From: CAZCQP01 sp964500895
GTDB lineage: Bacteria; Bacillota; Clostridia; Lachnospirales; JAISER01
Direction of reading: 5' to 3'
DNA: 11,787 nucleotides
NCBI GenBank assembly: GCA_964500895.1
Contig: CAZCQP010000064.1
Location: 1-11,787 of the forward strand
The translations under genes were made by a program, and so were the position numbers. Below are positions 1 through 6,722 of this stretch, in pieces. The first letter of the stretch is position 1. Every line of letters begins with the position of its first letter. Under the pieces are notes generated by a model that ran no database searches, was not told the origin of the DNA, and saw only the letters and a list, made by a program, of their open reading frames with translations.

Positions 1-594
1 ACCATGCATCTCACAGATTTGTTCAAGGGGTTCTGGCCCATTGCGCTTATTGTTCTATTAATTTTATCGTTTTCAGTTCCAGTTTCTTTTGCTACGCTGG
101 TGTCCATTGGGTTGTTTATCTATGTGGGGCGGTTTTCTTTAAGGGAACTGGGCACCTTCGTTAAACATGCTTTTGAAGCCAAGCTTTTGTTAAGTTCTTT
201 TTTTATTATGATTTTTAAAGACGTGCTGGGTGTAACAGGGGTGATTTCTGCTCTGCCGGAAATCTTTTCAGCGCTGCCCATCCCTAATATTTTTATCTAT
301 GCGCTCATTTTCTTTACAGGCACTTTGGTTAGCGGCACACAAGCCACCGTGGCACTGGGCATTCCCATTGCTTTTGCGGCCAACCCAGAAGCAGGGTTAC
401 CGTTGCTGGTATTGCTCATGGGGGTAACATGGGCGGCAAGCCAACTGTCTCCCACTCATGTATGCTTAAGTGTTGTTGCCGAATATTATAAAATTGGGCT
501 TGGCAAACTGATTCAAAAAACCATTCCGGTGGTGATGACTTATTGTATCATCCTGTTTGGTTACTACTTTGTGTTGGCAGCATTTTGCAAATAA
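1..594 (+). CDS. DUF401-family integral membrane permease, C-terminal part (5' end outside window)
   Basis: This is the C-terminal part of a polytopic membrane protein. The frame is open from base 1, and the first ATG (base 4) is probably an internal methionine, because DUF401 proteins are around 400 residues and only about 197 are present. Counting from that Met, hydrophobic segments lie near residues 10-42, 60-80, 90-120, 128-150 and 172-194. Recognisable family features are a FKDVL segment near residue 70, a glycine/threonine-rich stretch (GTLVSGTQAT, about 105-114) and a SPTHVCL segment (about 148-154) followed by EYYKIGLGK. Members are thought to be transporters of the ion-transporter type, with unknown substrate. 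The family call is by recalled similarity. The stop codon lies inside the convergent AI-2E-family gene, a 31-base tail-to-tail overlap. No terminator hairpin is visible after it. Confidence 0.72.
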   Translation, partial: TMHLTDLFKGFWPIALIVLLILSFSVPVSFATLVSIGLFIYVGRFSLRELGTFVKHAFEAKLLLSSFFIMIFKDVLGVTGVISALPEIFSALPIPNIFIYALIFFTGTLVSGTQATVALGIPIAFAANPEAGLPLLVLLMGVTWAASQLSPTHVCLSVVAEYYKIGLGKLIQKTIPVVMTYCIILFGYYFVLAAFCK

Positions 595-1709
595 GCAAGC
601 CTTTCCTTGGTTGCCGAACGCAGCAGTTTGTAAAGGGTTGCCATTACAGGCACCCCCAGCATCATACCGATAACGCCCCCCATGCCGCCGCCAATGACTA
701 CGGCCACCAATACCCATACGCCGGGAAGGCCAATGGATGTGCCCACCACACGGGGATAGATGATGTTGTTTTCCAGCTGTTGCAATACCAGAATATAAAC
801 AATGAAGAGCACCGCTTTCACAGGGTCTACCACCAGAATAAGAAAGGCACCAACCCCTGCCCCCAGGTAAGCCCCCAAAATGGGGATGAGCGCTGTGGCC
901 CCAACAAACACGCCCACAGTGGCCGCATAAGGGAACCGGAACAGCCACATACCTGTGGCGCATAACAAGCCCAAAATAACGGCTTCTGCACATTGGCCTG
1001 TAATGAAGCTGGTAAAAGATTCATTGGCCACATGCAGCACATGGTTCAGCCGTTTGGCATGGGTTTGGCCCATAAAAGCTTTTTGCACCTGTTGAAGTTG
1101 GCCCATTAACCGTTCTTTGCCAAGGAGCAGGTACACCGCAAAGGCAAAGGCCACAAATGCATCAAAAAGCCCAGAGGTTACAACCCCAATGATGCTAAAA
1201 GAGGAACTGAAAATGTTGCTAATGCCTCTGGTGGCATAGCTGGCAATATTTTTCACCAGGCTTTCCCAGTTGATGTTCACTTCTCCCATGCGTTCTGCAA
1301 CGGAGGGGAAGGCGGCTTGGTTTTCAGTTATCCATTGGTTGATGCGGTTTACAAACCCCGGGAAAACGGCCGCAATGGTGGCCATGGTGTTCACAACCTG
1401 GGGCAGCACAATGCGGATAATCAGCAGCACAATCAAAACGATGGTCACCAAAGACAACAACAAGCAAACCAGCCGTCTAGATTTTTGAACGGCTATTTTT
1501 TTGCTTTTGGGGAAATAAAGGCGCTCGTACTGCATCATAAGAATGTTTAAAATATACGCCACTACAAACCCCAGCAACAGGGGGCGAACAATGTTCCAAA
1601 GGGTGGCGGCAACCCCCCAAATGCTTCCAAAATATAAAATAATCAAGACCAAACCCGCTGCAAGGCACAAATAGCGGATAATCAGTTTATCCAGCGGTTT
1701 TATTTTCAC
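564..1709 (-). CDS. AI-2E family transporter (YtvI/PerM-like membrane protein)
   Basis: This is a multi-pass inner-membrane protein of the AI-2E/UPF0118 family, about 381 residues, the normal family length. Hydrophobic pairs lie at about residues 12-55 and 75-100, then a soluble stretch (about 105-160), then further membrane segments. The C-terminal signature is typical: a LIPILGAYLGAG segment, then ENNIIYPRVVG, then a glycine-rich stretch ending in LGVPVMATLYKLL. Substrates differ among members (quorum signal, ions, osmoprotection), so none is assigned. Two in-frame GTG codons are possible starts, at 1718 and 1709. The AGGTGG ribosome binding site (about 1715-1720) abuts the first but sits 5 bases before the second, so 1709 is preferred. 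The gene follows the alarmone synthetase stop by 27 bases and is likely cotranscribed with it. Its 3' end overlaps the convergent permease gene. Confidence 0.88.
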   Translation of the reverse strand: MKIKPLDKLIIRYLCLAAGLVLIILYFGSIWGVAATLWNIVRPLLLGFVVAYILNILMMQYERLYFPKSKKIAVQKSRRLVCLLLSLVTIVLIVLLIIRIVLPQVVNTMATIAAVFPGFVNRINQWITENQAAFPSVAERMGEVNINWESLVKNIASYATRGISNIFSSSFSIIGVVTSGLFDAFVAFAFAVYLLLGKERLMGQLQQVQKAFMGQTHAKRLNHVLHVANESFTSFITGQCAEAVILGLLCATGMWLFRFPYAATVGVFVGATALIPILGAYLGAGVGAFLILVVDPVKAVLFIVYILVLQQLENNIIYPRVVGTSIGLPGVWVLVAVVIGGGMGGVIGMMLGVPVMATLYKLLRSATKERLAYLQNAANTK

Positions 1710-1736
1710 TATACCCACCTCGAAATATCCGGCTGT

Positions 1737-2432
1737 TTATGCATGATCTTGGTTCAGCCTTTTATAAATGTCTTGCATCTTTTCATCCAGTGCCGCAATG
1801 TTTTCGGCACAATCCGCCAGCTCCCGATGCAAATCCTCTTTCACCACAGAATCTGTTTTGTATTTCAGTTGGTGTTCTAAGCTTGCCCAAAAATCCATGG
1901 CAATGGTGCGTATTTGCACTTCCACAGGCACACGCCGGGTTTCTTCCGCCAAGAATACAGGAATAGACACCACCAAATGCAAGCTGCGGTAGCCGTTTGG
2001 TTTTGGGGTTTCAATATAGTCCTTGCGTTTGATTAAGGTAACGTCGTCCTGCTTCAGCAAAAGCTCTGCAATTTTGTAAATATCGCTAATGTAATAGCAA
2101 ATGACACGAATGCCCGCAATATCGGTTAAGTGTTCCATGGCAATGTCTAAATTGGCGGCCAAACCACGGCGGGCCAGCTTTTCAAAAACACTTTGGGGCT
2201 GTTTCAGCCGGCTTTCCATATGGTGAATGGGGTTGTGGGCAAACTTCACATTAAATTCATCGTCCAAAATGTCCAGCTTGGCACTCACTTCTTTAATGGC
2301 AGCGCTGAAAACCTGCTGCATTTCAATTAGGCTTTTCACGGTTTGCATCTTGGTTTCTGCCGGGGCATTCAGCAGATACGCCCCGAACTTGAAGTCGTCC
2401 AGGTTAATTTTGGCTTTGCGCTTAAGTATCAT
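1737..2432 (-). CDS. Small alarmone synthetase (GTP pyrophosphokinase, RelA/SpoT synthetase domain, YwaC/RelP-like)
   Basis: This is a cytoplasmic single-domain (p)ppGpp synthetase, transferring pyrophosphate from ATP to GDP or GTP. The 231-residue protein is of SAS length and has no HD hydrolase, TGS or ACT domain. Conserved synthetase motifs appear in order: HHMESRLKQPQS (70-81) with basic residues for ATP binding, DIAGIRVI (104-111), KDYIETPKPNGYRSLHL (137-153) for guanine and metal binding, and VEVQIRTIAMDFWASLEHQLKYK (170-192) with the catalytic Glu in EVQIRT. No key residue is missing, so it should be active. The TPKPNGYRSLHL and FWASLEH wording is closer to YwaC/RelP than to YjbM/RelQ, from memory. 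The start at 2432 is chosen because GGAGG (2439-2443) lies 6 bases upstream; an in-frame ATG at 2456 lacks such a site. The gene follows an intrinsic terminator behind the mgsA-like gene, so it depends on read-through or on a promoter I cannot identify. Confidence 0.9.
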   Translation of the reverse strand: MILKRKAKINLDDFKFGAYLLNAPAETKMQTVKSLIEMQQVFSAAIKEVSAKLDILDDEFNVKFAHNPIHHMESRLKQPQSVFEKLARRGLAANLDIAMEHLTDIAGIRVICYYISDIYKIAELLLKQDDVTLIKRKDYIETPKPNGYRSLHLVVSIPVFLAEETRRVPVEVQIRTIAMDFWASLEHQLKYKTDSVVKEDLHRELADCAENIAALDEKMQDIYKRLNQDHA

Positions 2433-2481
2433 GTCGTTCCTCCAATTTTCTCTCAAAACATCTTTAAATGGTACATCAGAT

Positions 2482-2511
2482 AAAAAAAGACGGCCTGCAG
2501 CCGCCTTTTTT
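2482..2511 (-). terminator. Rho-independent terminator after the mgsA-like gene
   Basis: A 17-base hairpin, GACGGCCTGCAGCCGCC on the plus strand (2489-2505), forms a six-pair GC-rich stem with one G-U pair and a 5-base loop. It is flanked by A7 on one side and T6 on the other. Read on the minus strand it begins right at the mgsA-like stop codon and is followed by seven Ts, a textbook intrinsic terminator. The A-tract on the other side could let it work in both directions. It separates the mgsA-like gene from the alarmone synthetase gene only 50 bases further on. Confidence 0.85.
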
Positions 2512-2906
2512 CACTTCACTATTTTACGCCAATCCAAGTCGCCCCGGTCCAGCGCAAGCAGCAGCGCCTCAGCAGTAGCCAGGTTGCTGGCCAAGGGGAT
2601 GTTGTGAATGTCGCACAGGCGCAAAACGCTGTTAATATCCGGCTCGTACTGTTTTTGGGTTACGGGGTCACGCAGAAAGATGACCAAGTCAATGTCGTTA
2701 TGGGCCACTTGTGTGCCCATCTGCTGTTCGCCCCCCAGGTGCCCAGCCAGGTATTTATGCACCGTTAAGTTAGAGGTTTCTTCAATCAACCGCCCGGTGG
2801 TGCCGGTGGCGAATAAATTATGCTTGTTTAAAATATGCCGGTAAGCAATGCATAAATTTTCCATTAGTTTTTTCTTATTGTCGTGAGCAATCAGCGCAAC
2901 GTTCAT
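2511..2906 (-). CDS. mgsA: Methylglyoxal synthase-like protein with altered catalytic residues
   Basis: The family enzyme converts dihydroxyacetone phosphate to methylglyoxal and phosphate, a bypass of lower glycolysis. At 131 residues the protein is close to Bacillus MgsA and aligns without gaps by eye. It opens with IAHDNKKK (His8-Asp9) and has a phosphate-binding FATGTTG (32-38), FLRDP (Asp80), EPD (Asp90), a SNLATAE stretch and a GDLDWRK tail. Two functional positions differ. The residue matching E. coli Asp71, the catalytic base in GGDQ, is Glu60 here (GGEQQ), and the one matching His98 is Tyr87 (QYEPD). The fold is secure but the activity is not. The ATG at 2906 is preferred over an upstream in-frame TTG at 2921, because AAGGA (2914-2918) lies 7 bases before it and overlaps the rodA stop. 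The gene is the last before the terminator of the min-rodA unit. Confidence 0.87.
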   Translation of the reverse strand: MNVALIAHDNKKKLMENLCIAYRHILNKHNLFATGTTGRLIEETSNLTVHKYLAGHLGGEQQMGTQVAHNDIDLVIFLRDPVTQKQYEPDINSVLRLCDIHNIPLASNLATAEALLLALDRGDLDWRKIVK

Positions 2907-2910
2907 TTTA

Positions 2911-4038
2911 TCATCCTTCAAATAAAGATTTGTTTTTTCTCATGCTAACATTGAGTACAAGCCCAATGGCCGTCATGTTTATCCACAAAGAGCTGCCGCC
3001 ATAGCTGACAAAAGGAAAGGGCATTCCGGTATTGGGCAAAAGCCCCGTGGCCACCCCCACATTGACAAACACTTGAAACGCAAACATGCCCGCCACGCCG
3101 GAGGCAATTAACCGGCCCAAAAGGTCGGCGCTGCTTTGGGCCACAATCAGGCACTTGATGATGATGAAAAGCATCACCGCCAGCACGGCGATACACCCCA
3201 TAAAGCCCAGTTCTTCGCCGATAACGGAGAAGATGAAGTCTGTGTGGTCAAAGGGAAGCCGGCTAAACTGGATGATAAGCCCGTTGTACAGGCCCTTTCC
3301 TTCCAACTGCCCAGAGCCGATGGCTTCAATAGACTTTAAGGTCTGGTAATAAGCGTCCGAGTCTTCAGCAGGGTTTACAAAGGTTAAAATACGCTTTATC
3401 TGGTACCCGCCAATGAGCTTGTCTGCAAACAAAGGGTCTGGGCGCAGCACATCCTGAATAAACAAGATGCTGGCGGGAACTGTGGCCGCCGTGGCCACTC
3501 CCACATATTTAAAAGGTATGCCACCTGTAAACACGATAACAAGAGAAATGGCCAGCAGCACCAACGCTGCAGACAGCGAAGGCTGCGCCATTACCAGCCC
3601 CACGGGTAAAGCCACCAGTACGGCCAGCACGAACAAGGTTGCGGGTTCATCCATGCTTTCATGATATTTGTTGATAAATGCAGACAAAAAGATAATCACA
3701 AACAGCTTGGAAAATTCCGAGGGCTGTAGCTTGGCGGGGCCCAGTTCAAACCACCGGGCCACACCATCCCCTTTAATATAACCATAAATCAACACCGCTA
3801 CCAAAAGAAGGATACACATTATATAAATGACAATATAAAACTGGCTGATAAAACGGTAATCAATGGCTGCGGCCAGCGTCATCAGCATTAAACCAAGCCC
3901 AAACCAAACCAGCTGTTTCATGCTTTCGTTGCTGCCGTCTTGGTAGGTGGCGCTGCCAATCATAACAACACCGAAGATGACCAGCAGACATACGGCAATA
4001 AGCAGCGTATAGTCCAATTGTCGCAGCAGCTTTCTCAT
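2911..4038 (-). CDS. rodA: RodA, SEDS-family peptidoglycan glycosyltransferase
   Basis: RodA polymerises lipid II into glycan strands during cell elongation, together with a class B PBP, in the cytoplasmic membrane. The 375-residue protein is almost the same size as E. coli RodA (370) and has about ten hydrophobic segments. SEDS hallmarks are AKLQPSEFSKL (about 101-111), GKGLYNGL, HTDFIFSVIGEELG with Asp267 at the essential-aspartate position of extracellular loop 4, and PNTGMPFPFVSYGGSS (about 336-351) near the C-terminus. RodA is preferred over FtsW or SpoVE because of the min and mgsA neighbours and the HTDFIF wording. The start codon is ATG with only a weak ribosome site (AAAGG 12 bases away). 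It follows minE by about 43 bases, and its stop codon is embedded in the ribosome binding site of the mgsA-like gene, which suggests translational coupling. Confidence 0.94.
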   Translation of the reverse strand: MRKLLRQLDYTLLIAVCLLVIFGVVMIGSATYQDGSNESMKQLVWFGLGLMLMTLAAAIDYRFISQFYIVIYIMCILLLVAVLIYGYIKGDGVARWFELGPAKLQPSEFSKLFVIIFLSAFINKYHESMDEPATLFVLAVLVALPVGLVMAQPSLSAALVLLAISLVIVFTGGIPFKYVGVATAATVPASILFIQDVLRPDPLFADKLIGGYQIKRILTFVNPAEDSDAYYQTLKSIEAIGSGQLEGKGLYNGLIIQFSRLPFDHTDFIFSVIGEELGFMGCIAVLAVMLFIIIKCLIVAQSSADLLGRLIASGVAGMFAFQVFVNVGVATGLLPNTGMPFPFVSYGGSSLWINMTAIGLVLNVSMRKNKSLFEG

Positions 4039-4081
4039 GGGCCACTCTTGCCTTTCTTAGCGGCCATACTTGTAAAAACAC

Positions 4082-4363
4082 TCATTTGCCTTGCGCCTTC
4101 CGCATGTTTTTAATTGGAATATTGGCGCAAAGCATGGGTACGTTCTGGCCGTCTATGTCGGAGGGGGCTTGAGAGATTTGAATGTCCAGCCCCTCCTCGT
4201 CAATTTCCATGTAATTAGAGATTACCTTTATTATATCCGTTTTCAGCATTTCCAAAAGCTGTGTGGAACAATTTGCCCGGTCATGTATAAGCACAAGTTT
4301 CAACCGGTCTTTGGCCACATCTTTAGAGGGCTGCTTTCTTGTAAAAAAACCAAAAAAATCCAC
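4082..4363 (-). CDS. minE: MinE, cell division topological specificity factor
   Basis: MinE stimulates MinD ATPase and drives Min patterning at the membrane, restricting division to midcell. The protein is about 93 residues (E. coli MinE is 88). The N-terminal membrane-targeting and anti-MinCD region starts DFFGFFTRK, followed by KDVAKDRLKLVLIHDRANCS, the MinD-contacting stretch. The topological specificity domain follows (TDIIKVISNYMEIDEEGLDIQIS) and the protein ends NIPIKNMRKAQGK. No ATG fits. Candidate starts are GTG 4372, TTG 4366 and GTG 4363. The ribosome site AAAAGGA sits 1 base before 4372 (too close), 7 before 4366 and 10 before 4363. I chose 4363 because clostridial MinE proteins usually begin Met-Asp-Phe/Leu-Phe; 4366 is equally possible. 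It lies 47 bases downstream of minD in the same unit. Confidence 0.93.
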   Translation of the reverse strand: MDFFGFFTRKQPSKDVAKDRLKLVLIHDRANCSTQLLEMLKTDIIKVISNYMEIDEEGLDIQISQAPSDIDGQNVPMLCANIPIKNMRKAQGK

Positions 4364-4410
4364 CAAAGCCACATCCTTTTATATCCCTCAAGATTTACTT
4401 TCTTGCGAAC

Positions 4411-5205
4411 TTACCCTTTTTTAAAAAATTTCTTCAGCTTGCTAAAGAAGTTTTCCGTCACTTCTAAATCCATCAACGGCACTTCTTCCCCCAAAAGTCT
4501 GCGGCTAATGTTTCTAAAGGCTTGCCCGGCACGGGAAACATCGTCCAGCACCGCTGGTTCGCCACGATTAGAAGAAACCACAATGCTTTCATCGTCTGGC
4601 ACCACACCCAGTACGTCTATAGCCAAAATGTCCGTTACATCTTCCAAGGTCATCATGTCGCCACGTTTGACCATGTCTGTGCGGATTCTGTTTAAAATAA
4701 GCAGCGGGTTTTTAATTTCGGCTGCTTCCAAAAGCCCGATGATACGGTCTGCATCCCGAACCGCGGAAACTTCCGGCGTGGTGACCACCACGGCTTTGTC
4801 TGCCCCGGCAATGGCGTTTTTAAAGCCTTGCTCAATACCGGCAGGGCAGTCGATAAGCACAAAATCAAACTCTTCTTTTAACGTTTCGCACAGTTTTTGC
4901 ATTTGTTCCGGGCTGATGGCGTCTTTGTCCCGGGTTTGGGCCGCCGGCAACAGGCACAGGTTTTGAAAGCGCTTGTCTTTAATGAGCGCTTGTTTTAACC
5001 GGCAGTTGCCTTCGATCACATCAATCACATCGTATACAATTCTATTCTCAAGGCCCATAATCACGTCCAAATTGCGCAGGCCGATGTCTGCGTCCACCAG
5101 CACCACATTCTTGCCGCAAGCGGCCAGGCCGGTGCCCAGGTTTGCAGACGTGGTGGTTTTGCCCACGCCACCTTTGCCAGACGTTATGACGATTACTTCA
5201 CTCAT
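4411..5205 (-). CDS. minD: MinD, septum-site determining membrane ATPase
   Basis: MinD is a deviant-Walker ATPase that dimerises on the membrane with ATP, recruits partners (MinC in most species) and is released by MinE. The 264-residue length matches the family (E. coli 270). Residues 10-18 form the deviant Walker A (GKGGVGKTT) with signature Lys11 and catalytic Lys16. Asp40 lies in VDADIGLRNLD (switch I), and Walker B with switch II is IDCPAGIEQGF (about 118-128). The C-terminus ENFFSKLKKFFKKG is an amphipathic membrane-targeting helix. The ATG start has AGGGGG (5213-5218) 7 bases upstream. It begins the minD-minE-rodA-mgsA unit. minC, usually immediately upstream in related operons, is absent; the next gene upstream is an unrelated reductase with its own promoter. 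Confidence 0.96.
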   Translation of the reverse strand: MSEVIVITSGKGGVGKTTTSANLGTGLAACGKNVVLVDADIGLRNLDVIMGLENRIVYDVIDVIEGNCRLKQALIKDKRFQNLCLLPAAQTRDKDAISPEQMQKLCETLKEEFDFVLIDCPAGIEQGFKNAIAGADKAVVVTTPEVSAVRDADRIIGLLEAAEIKNPLLILNRIRTDMVKRGDMMTLEDVTDILAIDVLGVVPDDESIVVSSNRGEPAVLDDVSRAGQAFRNISRRLLGEEVPLMDLEVTENFFSKLKKFFKKG

Positions 5206-5289
5206 TGTGTTTCCCCCTACATCCTTCGTAATGTTTATCCATTCAGCTTTCTGCGATACGGTTTCGCCGCAAAAAGGACATTATTCCAT

Positions 5290-5318
5290 ATCATAACAAA
5301 TATTCAAATGATTTGCAC
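5290..5318 (-). promoter_or_regulatory. Putative extended -10 promoter for minD-minE-rodA-mgsA
   Basis: On the minus strand a TGTTATGAT extended -10 (5290-5298) matches TATAAT at five of six positions. A poor -35 (GTGCAA, 5313-5318) sits 17 bases before it. An alternative in the same stretch is TTGAAT (5302-5307), 16 bases before AATAAT. It lies about 85 bases upstream of the minD start in the 152-base gap after the reductase gene. That gap holds no terminator I can recognise, so some read-through from the reductase is also possible. Confidence 0.45.
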
Positions 5319-5357
5319 TATTTTTTTGTAAATTTCTTCACTTTTGGCTTTATGCTG

Positions 5358-6509
5358 TTAAAGCGTGTCAAAAACGGCTTGTGCTTTTTTCAGCAGTTCA
5401 GCAATGGGCAGGCTTTGGGGGCACTTGTCTAAACATTGGCCGCAATCCTTGCAATTGCCAGCAATTTTACGGGCATCCTGCGCCTTCATGAAGTGAAAAT
5501 CCCCTTTGGCTAAATGGGGCGTTTCATACCGGGGCACATCGTTGTAAATGGTAAAATTTTTAGGAATGTCAACCCCATGTGGGCAAGGCATACAGTAGCC
5601 GCAGCCGGTGCAAGATACATTGTTGGCGGCTTCCAATGCTTGGCGCACTTTTGCAATGACGGCAATGTCTGTTTCCGTCAGGCTGTTGGCTTGGGCTTTG
5701 TTTGCGTAGGCAATGTTCTGCATCAGCTGTTCCATGCTGGATGCACCGCTCAAAAGACAGTGAATGTCCGGCTTGTCCCACAAATAATCCAAGGCCAGTT
5801 GCACCGGTGTTCTGTCCATGCCGGACTTTTCCATCTCTGCCAGTGCTCCCGGGGTTAACCCAGCCAATCGCCCGCCTTTTAAGGGTTCCATAATGATGAC
5901 ATCCAGGCCCTTGTCTGCAATATAGCGCAGCCCTTTAAGCCCGGCTTGTTCTTCTTCGTCCATGTAATTCAGCTGAATCTGGCAAAAATCCCAGTTGTGG
6001 GCGTCCACCATGGGGTAAAAGGCTTCCAGCTTGTCGTGGAAGGAAAAGCCCAGGTGTACGATTTTACCGGCATTTTTGGCTTGCTCTGCCTGGTGCAGCA
6101 ACTCCAGCGGCTCTATTAAATGTTTCCAGCGGGCCTCGTTTAAAGCGTGAAGCAGGTAGAAGTCAATGTGGTCTGTGCCCAGCCGCTTTAATTGCTCGTC
6201 CAGAAAACGGTCAAAATCTTCCTTTTTCTTCATCATAAACACCGGGCTTTTGGTGGCCAGGTACGTTTTGTTCCGGTATCCTTTTTTCAAAGCTTTCCCT
6301 ACAATGCTTTCGCTGCGTCCCCCATGGTACACATAAGCGGTGTCAATATAATTCACGCCATTGTCAATGGCGGTGCGCACCATGTTGATGGCTTGACCTT
6401 CATCTACATTCAGGCCGTCTTTGTTGCCGTCTAACGTAGGAAAACGCATACAGCCTAACCCTAAAACAGACACATCTACCCCGGATTTCTTCATTTTTCT
6501 ATATTGCAT
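5358..6509 (-). CDS. Aldo/keto reductase with C-terminal 2x[4Fe-4S] ferredoxin domain
   Basis: This is a predicted cytoplasmic oxidoreductase of the COG1453 type: an NADPH-dependent aldo/keto reductase TIM barrel (about 1-290) joined to an iron-sulfur domain (about 296-383). The catalytic tetrad is visible as Asp56 and Tyr61 (YIDTAYVYHGG), Lys87 (ATKSP) and His121 (LLHAL). The tail has two cysteine clusters, C300/C303/C306/C309 followed by Pro (CTGCGYCMPCP) and C353/C356/C359/C363 (CKDCGQCLDKCP), each suited to one [4Fe-4S] cluster. At 383 residues it is complete. The physiological substrate is unknown for this subfamily; the ferredoxin-like tail suggests electron exchange rather than simple NADPH chemistry (inference). 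The ATG start has GGAG 12 bases upstream, a long spacing. It has its own strong promoter, with a perfect palindrome next to the ribosome site, suggesting regulation separate from the min genes. Confidence 0.93.
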   Translation of the reverse strand: MQYRKMKKSGVDVSVLGLGCMRFPTLDGNKDGLNVDEGQAINMVRTAIDNGVNYIDTAYVYHGGRSESIVGKALKKGYRNKTYLATKSPVFMMKKKEDFDRFLDEQLKRLGTDHIDFYLLHALNEARWKHLIEPLELLHQAEQAKNAGKIVHLGFSFHDKLEAFYPMVDAHNWDFCQIQLNYMDEEEQAGLKGLRYIADKGLDVIIMEPLKGGRLAGLTPGALAEMEKSGMDRTPVQLALDYLWDKPDIHCLLSGASSMEQLMQNIAYANKAQANSLTETDIAVIAKVRQALEAANNVSCTGCGYCMPCPHGVDIPKNFTIYNDVPRYETPHLAKGDFHFMKAQDARKIAGNCKDCGQCLDKCPQSLPIAELLKKAQAVFDTL

Positions 6510-6525
6510 TCCACAGACACACTCC

Positions 6526-6540
6526 TTTAGTTAAACTAAA
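6526..6540. promoter_or_regulatory. Perfect 15-bp palindrome, candidate operator or RNA switch for the reductase gene
   Basis: The sequence TTTAGTT-A-AACTAAA is a perfect inverted repeat with 7-base arms around a single base. It lies about 28 to 42 bases downstream of the predicted reductase transcription start, and its edge overlaps the AAAGGAG ribosome binding site (6522-6528) by three bases. A repressor bound here would block transcription, as in many MarR- or TetR-type operators. No regulator gene is encoded nearby and the assignment is inference. Confidence 0.45.
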
Positions 6541-6573
6541 CCATTAACACCAATCAAATTGCCATTCAAAACC

Positions 6574-6601
6574 ATTATAACAGCATTTTAAAAAGTTTCA
6601 A
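6574..6601 (-). promoter_or_regulatory. Sigma-A promoter of the aldo/keto reductase gene
   Basis: On the minus strand there is TTGAAA (6596-6601, five of six consensus) and a perfect TATAAT (6574-6579) with a 16-base spacer. A TGT just before the -10 makes it an extended -10 as well. The predicted start is near 6567, giving a leader of about 58 bases that includes the palindrome at 6526-6540. Confidence 0.75.
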
Positions 6602-6619
6602 GTTTTCCCTTATTTTTAC

Positions 6620-6648
6620 TTGCAGAAAGCGTACCCTTTCATTATAAT
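6620..6648 (+). promoter_or_regulatory. Sigma-A promoter of the MBOAT operon
   Basis: TTGCAG (6620-6625), a 17-base spacer and a perfect TATAAT (6643-6648) precede the MBOAT gene by 74 bases. The -35 is weak (three of six) and the -10 ideal. It is divergent from the reductase promoter, with the two -35 boxes 18 bases apart, so the two could influence each other. No other good promoter is seen before the next four genes, so this one probably serves all five. Confidence 0.68.
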
Positions 6649-6722
6649 AAAACTCCGGGGGTCGAACATTGCCAAAAGCATTTGGGCCCTTAAGCTTGCT
6701 AGACTAGAATTGGGTGTGACAT

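Noticed and set aside
4091..4966. A 291-residue open frame on the plus strand, antisense to minE and minD.
   Set aside because: It is fully covered by two strongly recognisable genes on the other strand, has no ribosome binding site or family resemblance, and its serine/threonine-rich composition is typical of an antisense shadow.
6655..6722. A possible riboswitch or attenuator in the MBOAT leader.
   Set aside because: The leader is short, and apart from small palindromes such as GGGCCC and CTAGACTAG I see no stable multi-stem fold and no terminator-like T-run.
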